DNA from: Agromyces cavernae
GTDB lineage: Bacteria; Actinomycetota; Actinomycetes; Actinomycetales; Microbacteriaceae
Assembly: GCF_021044935.1 (NCBI RefSeq)
Contig: NZ_JAJNMP010000003.1
Span: 496,001-560,000, forward strand
Direction: 5' to 3'
Length of the DNA stretch: 64,000 bases
Of this stretch, positions 58,787 to 64,000 are shown piece after piece. The translations under genes were made by a program, and so were the position numbers. Under the pieces are notes generated by a model. The model saw only the letters and a list, made by a program, of their open reading frames with translations, did no database searches and was not told where the DNA came from. Each line of letters begins with the position of its first letter. Position 1 is the first letter of the stretch.

Positions 58787-60844
58787 TCACCCCTGACGCA
58801 ACCGGAACGTCCGTGCGCTCGGCTCAGCGAGTCGTGAGGTGATGCGCAGCGCGCCACCATTCCAGCTGTGCTCCCAGCCGTCTCTCGCAATCGGGAAGAC
58901 CTCCTCGACGACGACGTCGTGGTCCTCTGCAGGCGGCCACGGCAGCTCGATTCCTCCGCCGCTGTCGCCGCGGTGCCACACCGTCAGGAGCTCGCCGACG
59001 GCGAGCGCGATCCACTCGTCGGTCCAGCCAGGAAGGCCGAGCGGCCACCGAGGGATGGCGTCCGCGACCTCGGAACGCACGGCCCGATGCGCCGCGACCG
59101 CCTCGGCGACGAGCCTGCGCTGCGCCGAGGTCATCCGGTCGAGCCAGCCCGAGAGGTACAGCCTGGTCAGGATGCCGTTACTGAGCGCCAGGACGATCCG
59201 CTCGTCGCTCATTTCGGGCTGCGGGTAGCCCCAGTTCGCCGCCTGCTCCGGCACGATCGCGCTCGGGCTCGCGGCGGCGATCGGCACCGAGTGCAGCTCG
59301 CTCTGCTGGTCGGACGTGGACTGCAGCTGTGAGAGCCGGAGCATGCCGTAGTCGGCGCGCATCGCGCCCGAGCTGCAGCTTTCGACGATGAACTCGGGAT
59401 GCCGGTCGAGGATGCCGCCGAGCCACTCGTGCAGCGCGCGCTGGTGCCCGAGCGCCCCCTCGCCGAGCGAGGTCGCCGCGACATCCGTGCCACTGCCGAA
59501 GTCGACGTTGTAGTCGAGCTTCGCGTACCCGATGCCGAACCGGGCGATGAGGTCGTCTACCGTCGCATCGAGCGATGCCCGAACAGACGAATGCCGCAGG
59601 TCGAGGTGGTAGCGGCCCCAGTCCCGGAGGCGGAATCCCCCGCGTGCGAAGAACGCGTCGTCGGGCAGGTCCCGCGCAGGCAGCGTGTCGACCCCTGTGA
59701 CCTCAGGCTCGAGCCAGAGGCCCGGAATCATGCCGTTGGCGCGTATCTGCGCGATCACCGAGCCGAGGCCGTTCGGGAACCGGTCGCGGGACTCGTGCCA
59801 CTCGCCGAGGTTGTCGTGGCGGTCGCCCTGATTGTCATACCAGCCCGCGTCGATGCAGAACACGTCGGCGCCGACCTCGGCCGCCGCGTCGATGAGCGGG
59901 AGAAGGGTCTCCTCGGTCACGTGCGGGCCGACGGTGTTCATCCAGGTGTTGTAGACGATGGGCAGCATGGTATTCGCGGGGTGGGGTCGTCGCAGCGCTC
60001 GTCGGTACTCGGTGAGCGCGCCGAGCGCGCCGTCGAGCCCGTCGTCGCTCACGACGACCGCTGCCGGCACGGTCTCGAACGACTCTCCGGGCCGCAGCAC
60101 CGTGCTCCACGACGAGTCGTGGTCGGTCGGGCCGGTGAGCGTCACACCCACTGACCCGAGCCGCTCGGTGAGCTCCCACGACCATGCGCCCGAGCTCTCG
60201 ACCTGCCAAGCGAAGCTGCGCCCCCGGTCACGGTGCCGCAGCACGCCCTGCGGCAGGAGCTCCCCGGTCGACCAGGTGCCGCGGCCGACGAACGCAATGC
60301 GCCCGCGGGGGTCCTGCCCGTGCAGCGGCACGTCGATGTCCATGAGCAGCCGCTGGGCGATCGGCTCGCCGGTCCACCGGTACTCGGCGAGCCACTCGTT
60401 GCGCGCCCAGTGCAGCTCGAGATCGTCGCGATCGGCGGCTGCGAAGAGCGAGACCGCGAGGCTCGTCACGACCTCGAGACGCACCGGCCCGCTGCCGCCG
60501 TTGCGCACGATCGAGTGAGCGCGGAACCCAGGAACCCCCGGCCAGGTCGTGGCGACCCAGTCGGCCTCCAAGCCGGACTTCGGGTCGCGGATCGTCAGCC
60601 GGAGGCGGTCAGCGGATTGCTCGTGCGAGACGATTCGCATTCGCTCGCCGACCGCGGACGTCTGCCAGGCGAGGTTGGTGCGCCCGTGTCCGTCGGCCGC
60701 GTGGAACACCTCGACGAGCCCGACGGAGCCGGCCAGCTCGGCAGTCCCGCCGGGCGGCCCGAAGGCTGCGATCCGGGGCGGCGCGTCGTCGTCGACCTCG
60801 ATCGCAAGGGCGAACCGGTCGTTGCCCCATTCGATCGAGGTCAT
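58787..60844 (-). CDS. Glycoside hydrolase family 36 alpha-galactosidase
   Basis: A 685-residue cytoplasmic enzyme. The N-terminal beta-sandwich (about 1-285) is followed by a TIM barrel with VFCIDAGWYDNQGD, the nucleophile D444 in GYAKLDYNVDFG, the ESCSSGAMRADYG loop and the probable acid/base D512 in QSTSDQQSE. The 68-residue distance between these aspartates matches GH36. It would release terminal alpha-galactose from melibiose/raffinose-like sugars or related glycosides. It is the last gene of a four-gene operon, 16 nt after the Gfo/Idh/MocA gene. Confidence 0.9.
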   Translation of the reverse strand: MTSIEWGNDRFALAIEVDDDAPPRIAAFGPPGGTAELAGSVGLVEVFHAADGHGRTNLAWQTSAVGERMRIVSHEQSADRLRLTIRDPKSGLEADWVATTWPGVPGFRAHSIVRNGGSGPVRLEVVTSLAVSLFAAADRDDLELHWARNEWLAEYRWTGEPIAQRLLMDIDVPLHGQDPRGRIAFVGRGTWSTGELLPQGVLRHRDRGRSFAWQVESSGAWSWELTERLGSVGVTLTGPTDHDSSWSTVLRPGESFETVPAAVVVSDDGLDGALGALTEYRRALRRPHPANTMLPIVYNTWMNTVGPHVTEETLLPLIDAAAEVGADVFCIDAGWYDNQGDRHDNLGEWHESRDRFPNGLGSVIAQIRANGMIPGLWLEPEVTGVDTLPARDLPDDAFFARGGFRLRDWGRYHLDLRHSSVRASLDATVDDLIARFGIGYAKLDYNVDFGSGTDVAATSLGEGALGHQRALHEWLGGILDRHPEFIVESCSSGAMRADYGMLRLSQLQSTSDQQSELHSVPIAAASPSAIVPEQAANWGYPQPEMSDERIVLALSNGILTRLYLSGWLDRMTSAQRRLVAEAVAAHRAVRSEVADAIPRWPLGLPGWTDEWIALAVGELLTVWHRGDSGGGIELPWPPAEDHDVVVEEVFPIARDGWEHSWNGGALRITSRLAEPSARTFRLRQG

Positions 60845-60860
60845 CGGGTGGTCCCGCCGC

Positions 60861-61967
60861 TCACACTGTCCTCGCCTTCGGATCCCAGCCCACGGGAAGC
60901 GCCGACGGTCGCTGCGCGGTCGACGGCACCAGCGCCGGGACGCCCGATCGTGCGGACTCATCGATCGACACGATGACATCGAGCACGTGGAACGCGAGCT
61001 GTCCATGCGCGCGCTCGGGCACGCCCGTGCGGATCGCGCGTGCCAGTTCGAGCACGCCGATGCCACGGCCGTCGCTCACCCCGGTCGACTCGATCTCGCG
61101 CGGGTGCGCCGGATCGTCGGTCCATACGGAGATCATGCCCTCGAAAGCATTCGGGTCAGGCAGCGCCAGCGCTCCGGTCGTGCCGGCCACCTCCAGCACA
61201 GCGGGGCACTCCCACCGCGACTCGAAGCTGAACACGACCTGCGCGGATGCCCCGGACTCGAAGTCCACCAGCGCCGCGTGGTGTGTGGGCACCTCCACCG
61301 GGAACTCCGTGCCCGCGCGCGGACCGGAACCGATCACACGCGTCGCGCGCGAGGTGGAGGCCGCCGCGGTGACCCGGGCGACAGGCCCGAAGAGCTGGAC
61401 GAGCGCGGTCAGGTAGTACGGACCCATGTCGTAGAGGGGGCCGCCGCCCTTCGCGAACAGGAACTCGGGATTCGGATGCCACGACTCCGGGCCGACGGCA
61501 CGGAACAGCGCGAGAGCCGTGGTGGCCGCCCCGATCTCGCCCGCGTCGACGAGCCGCTGCGCGGTCTGCAGACCCGCGCCGAGGAACGTGTCGGGGGCGC
61601 TCGCAACGCGCAGCCCCCGCTCGACCGCACGGTCGAGCAGCAGCCGTCCTCCCTCCCGGTCCAAGGCGAACGGTTTCTCCGCCCACACATGCTTGCCGGC
61701 ATCGAGGATCTGCAGCCCCACGTCGACATGCGCCGCGGGGATCGTCAGATTGACGACGATCTCGATGGCGTCGATCGCGAGGAGGTCAGCGACCGTGCCG
61801 CTGCCCGGGATGCCGTACTTCCTGGCCTGTGCCGCCGCGCGATCGCGGTCCAGGTCCGCGACGAACGACACCTCCAGATCGGGGAACCGGGTCAGATTCT
61901 CCAGGTATTGGGAACTGATCACCCCCGCGCCGATCACACCGACACCCACCGTCCCGGTGTTGCTCAT
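60861..61967 (-). CDS. Gfo/Idh/MocA-family oxidoreductase
   Basis: A 368-residue NAD(P)-dependent sugar dehydrogenase. The Rossmann motif is VGVGVIGAGVISSQYLENL. The EKPFA motif (HVWAEKPFALDREGG) and YDMGPYYLTALVQLFGPV are typical of the family. Substrates are usually sugars or inositols. Its start overlaps the stop of the isomerase gene (ATGA at 61964-61967). With two GH36-like enzymes it suggests oxidation of a galactoside or its released sugar, possibly by way of a 3-keto intermediate. Confidence 0.92.
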   Translation of the reverse strand: MSNTGTVGVGVIGAGVISSQYLENLTRFPDLEVSFVADLDRDRAAAQARKYGIPGSGTVADLLAIDAIEIVVNLTIPAAHVDVGLQILDAGKHVWAEKPFALDREGGRLLLDRAVERGLRVASAPDTFLGAGLQTAQRLVDAGEIGAATTALALFRAVGPESWHPNPEFLFAKGGGPLYDMGPYYLTALVQLFGPVARVTAAASTSRATRVIGSGPRAGTEFPVEVPTHHAALVDFESGASAQVVFSFESRWECPAVLEVAGTTGALALPDPNAFEGMISVWTDDPAHPREIESTGVSDGRGIGVLELARAIRTGVPERAHGQLAFHVLDVIVSIDESARSGVPALVPSTAQRPSALPVGWDPKARTV

Positions 61968-62701
61968 ACGGTCGCCGCCGTCTCGGTGACGAAGGCGTGG
62001 CTGGTGGCGACGCCCTCGAAGATGTCCCCGCTGTAGGTGTCGAACTCGAGCACCCGGATCGCGTCCGGGGCGGCGGTGAGAACGGCGCGGACGTTCACCG
62101 CTCCCGCGCCGGCGGGTTGCTGGGTGGCGGCGTCCCGCTCGACCGCACCGTCCTTGATGTGCAGAAACCGCACCCGCTCACCGAGCCGACGCAGCAACGC
62201 GGGGGTGTCGACACCGGCGACGGTCGCCCAGAAGGTGTCGACTTCGAGGACGACGCGTGGGTCCAGCTCGGCGGCAAGGATCTCCAAGCCGGTGCGGCCT
62301 CCGATGCTCTGGAACTCCCACCAGTGATTGTGATAGCCGACGGTGACACCACGGTCGGCTGCGGCGGGGACGAGCTCGTTCAGCCGGGACGCGATCGATG
62401 CGATGCCCGCGGCGCTGTGCCACCCGGCGCGCACGTCCGGGTCGATGACCGTGGTCACTCCGAGCCTTGCGGCCGCGTCGAACGCAACGGTCGGGTCGGG
62501 GGCGGTCAGCAGCGGGCTGTGCCCGGAAGGCGCGCGCAGGCCGGTGATGGCGAGGGCTTCCGCGTAGCGATCCTCCCAGGCGACGAAGTCGAACAGCTCC
62601 ACATGGCGCAGCCCGATCCCGTGGAGGCGGTGGAGCGTGCCCACCATATCGTCGGCGAGTGCGTCGCGCACGGAGTACAGCTGGACGGAGAGGGTGCTCA
62701 T
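61964..62701 (-). CDS. Sugar phosphate isomerase/epimerase-family TIM-barrel protein
   Basis: A 245-residue AP-endonuclease-2-like barrel. It begins STLSVQLYSVRDALADDMVGTL and has HVELFDF, GVTVGYHNHWWEFQ, VVLEVDTFWATVAG, FLHIKDG and VLEFDTYSG, supplying the metal ligands Glu, Asp, His and Glu. Relatives include IolE and the beta-elimination enzymes of 3-keto-glycoside pathways. It is coupled to the Gfo/Idh/MocA gene by stop/start overlap. Confidence 0.9.
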   Translation of the reverse strand: MSTLSVQLYSVRDALADDMVGTLHRLHGIGLRHVELFDFVAWEDRYAEALAITGLRAPSGHSPLLTAPDPTVAFDAAARLGVTTVIDPDVRAGWHSAAGIASIASRLNELVPAAADRGVTVGYHNHWWEFQSIGGRTGLEILAAELDPRVVLEVDTFWATVAGVDTPALLRRLGERVRFLHIKDGAVERDAATQQPAGAGAVNVRAVLTAAPDAIRVLEFDTYSGDIFEGVATSHAFVTETAATV

Positions 62702-62763
62702 CGAGTGGGGCCTTTCGGGTTTATGCGGGGTCGGTGGCGAGGGGTCGACAAGAATGATCGCGG

Positions 62764-64000
62764 CTAGCCGAAGATCACCGATCCGGACCGGGTCGCATCG
62801 ATCACCGCTCGGCCGTCGGGTAGGAAGGAAACGTGAATGCCCTCGGCCGCCCAGTGCCTCGTGTCGACCGGGACGGCGGTGACGTGCCGGATCGCCTGAC
62901 CCTGCGGGGGGAACAGCGACACGACACCGCGGCCCGTTTCGGGCAGGATCTTCTCCCGCGCCTCGGCCGCGCCGGCGCCCAGTCCGGTCGTGATCATGCT
63001 GGCCCGGGTCGCGTCGTCGGCGACCTGCCGGTACCGGTCCAGAGTGGCGCGGATGACGTCGACGCCCTCGTCGGAGATGGCGAGCAGGTCTCCCCAGATG
63101 CCGTGATGGCCCAGGATCACTGCCGCGAGGCTCTCCTGCTGGTGCGCGCAAGGGTCATCGGGGTAGTAGTGGACCAGCGTGAGGACGGAGGGGATCCACC
63201 TGTCGAACGCGTACGTCTCTCGGCAGATCCACCCTCGAGCACGCCCGGGGTGGAAGAACATGTTGGTGTTCACGCCGTTGAGGCCTTCGGGCAGCTCGTA
63301 GTCCGAGTAGTACGGGCCGTTGTTGACGAGGAAGTACTTTCCGGCGGACAGGAAGCTCAACCCGAACGACCGGTGGTTCTCCGTGACATCGAAGTCGACG
63401 ATCGACCCGGGCACGGCGACCGCCAGGCGCTCCGCGATCTCGGTCATCCGCTCGCTCATCATGAACGCGAACCGGTCTGCTCGTTCGCCGGCGCTGTTGC
63501 TCTGGTCCCCGTGATGATGATCGGCGCTGTCGCACCCGTACTGGCCGACGGCGTCCAGCTTGAAGTACGTGACGCCGAGTTCACGGTTGACGCGGATCAG
63601 GTGCCCCAGGAGGGTCTCGAACCAGTCGCTGACCAGACACATCGGCCTGCTCGTCTCGGATTCCCAGATCTCGCGTGTCTCAACGGGGTCCCCTCGCCAC
63701 GTCTTGATGTCGCCGGCGTGCGCGGCCAACGCGCGACTCGACAGCGACGCCATCGTCGGGTCGAACCAGATCCCGAGACGCAGCCCGAGTTCGTCGGCGC
63801 GATCCGTGATGTTGCGCAACCCGGCAGGGAACCGGACCGGGTTCACCACCCAGTCACCCGTCGAGACGTACCAGCCGGTGTCGATCACATACGTGTCGAT
63901 GCCCATGCGGGCGGCGACCTCGAGCTCGGCGAGAACGCGCTGCTCCGTCAATCCGGCGAGGTAGGGTCGGCCGTGCCAGTACCGTTCCCGCTCCTGGAAG
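62764..64000 (-). CDS. GH36/melibiase-like alpha-galactosidase, partial (5' end outside window)
   Basis: The frame is open to the right edge (412 residues visible) and continues upstream as RYWHGRPYLAGLTEQRVL. The barrel has TYVIDTGWYVSTGDW, LGIWFDPTMASLSSRALAAH and the likely nucleophile in VTYFKLDAVGQYGC. The C-terminal beta-sandwich ends GRAVIDATRSGSVIFG. The late barrel motif VDFDVTENHRSFGLSFL differs from the neighbouring GH36 enzyme, so the two probably act on different linkages. It lies 62 nt upstream of the isomerase gene in the same operon. Confidence 0.8.
   Translation of the reverse strand, partial: FQERERYWHGRPYLAGLTEQRVLAELEVAARMGIDTYVIDTGWYVSTGDWVVNPVRFPAGLRNITDRADELGLRLGIWFDPTMASLSSRALAAHAGDIKTWRGDPVETREIWESETSRPMCLVSDWFETLLGHLIRVNRELGVTYFKLDAVGQYGCDSADHHHGDQSNSAGERADRFAFMMSERMTEIAERLAVAVPGSIVDFDVTENHRSFGLSFLSAGKYFLVNNGPYYSDYELPEGLNGVNTNMFFHPGRARGWICRETYAFDRWIPSVLTLVHYYPDDPCAHQQESLAAVILGHHGIWGDLLAISDEGVDVIRATLDRYRQVADDATRASMITTGLGAGAAEAREKILPETGRGVVSLFPPQGQAIRHVTAVPVDTRHWAAEGIHVSFLPDGRAVIDATRSGSVIFG

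Overview
The window is about 64 kb of very GC-rich DNA (my estimate is near 70% G+C) with densely packed genes on both strands. Gene content and style point to an actinobacterium of the family Microbacteriaceae, possibly Agromyces or a close relative. Support comes from daunorubicin-type ABC pairs, PspC-fused sensor kinases, the MurB/FAS1-type dehydratase neighbourhood, many start codons 5-7 nt after a TAnnnT -10 box (leaderless transcripts), and a dispersed CGGATGYC octamer. The taxonomic call is inference; no rRNA or tRNA gene is present. No gap between genes exceeds about 300 bases.

Layout. 1-1.4 kb: the end of a LysE-type exporter, then an 11-residue cysteine-rich leader ORF ahead of a 2-oxoglutarate/Fe(II) oxygenase. 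1.5-3.7 kb: a DGPF (YCII) protein and its ECF42-type sigma factor, with a matching ECF42-like promoter. 3.8-7.3 kb: a drug-type ABC exporter with a two-component system. 7.4-9.0 kb: a frameshifted PAP2/diacylglycerol-kinase fusion. 9.0-11.4 kb: a TetR/DHA2 efflux pair with a four-half-site operator. 11.4-15.0 kb: a VOC protein, then a ribbon-helix-helix/DUF4097/ABC operon with phased operators. 15.1-19.4 kb: a PspC envelope-stress module (response regulator, PspC-kinase, PspC membrane protein, small membrane protein). 19.5-21.7 kb: murB and two MaoC-like dehydratases; murB carries an in-frame copy of a dispersed palindromic repeat. 21.9-26.3 kb: a DUF937 protein and a TetR/MFS/amidohydrolase module closed by a strong terminator. 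26.4-36.5 kb: a putrescine-to-succinate cluster (APC permease, USP, putrescine-oxidase-like enzyme, gabD, glutamate dehydrogenase, gabT) divergent from a PucR regulator.

36.6-42.5 kb: beta-glucosidase, DUF1918, SGNH hydrolase, a TetR/RibD-like pair with long palindromic operators, an FBP zinc protein, a BASS transporter and a small membrane protein. 42.5-45.2 kb: a DszA/NtaA-type flavin monooxygenase overlapping a cysteine-desulfurase-like enzyme, a likely sulfur-scavenging pair. 45.4-49.5 kb: DeaD helicase, a leaderless glycosyltransferase and a Pro-rich membrane protein. 49.6-54.3 kb: acyl-CoA dehydrogenase, etfB, etfA and, 3 nt downstream, a cytochrome b-like membrane protein with three copies of an RRGLPR..GGE.WP motif, a possible route for ETF electrons into the membrane. 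54.4-58.7 kb: a secreted protein, a tyrosinase/HEAT/SCO-like copper operon and a conserved hypothetical gene. 58.8-64.0 kb: an operon of two GH36-like enzymes, a Gfo/Idh/MocA oxidoreductase and a TIM-barrel isomerase, running off the right edge.

Six copies of an approximately 80-95 bp palindromic element (GGTCGAGTAG...ATCGAGA...TCTCGATAC...CTACTCGACC) sit between genes or inside murB. Three apparent frameshifts all lie at G runs, so assembly error is as likely as real inactivation.
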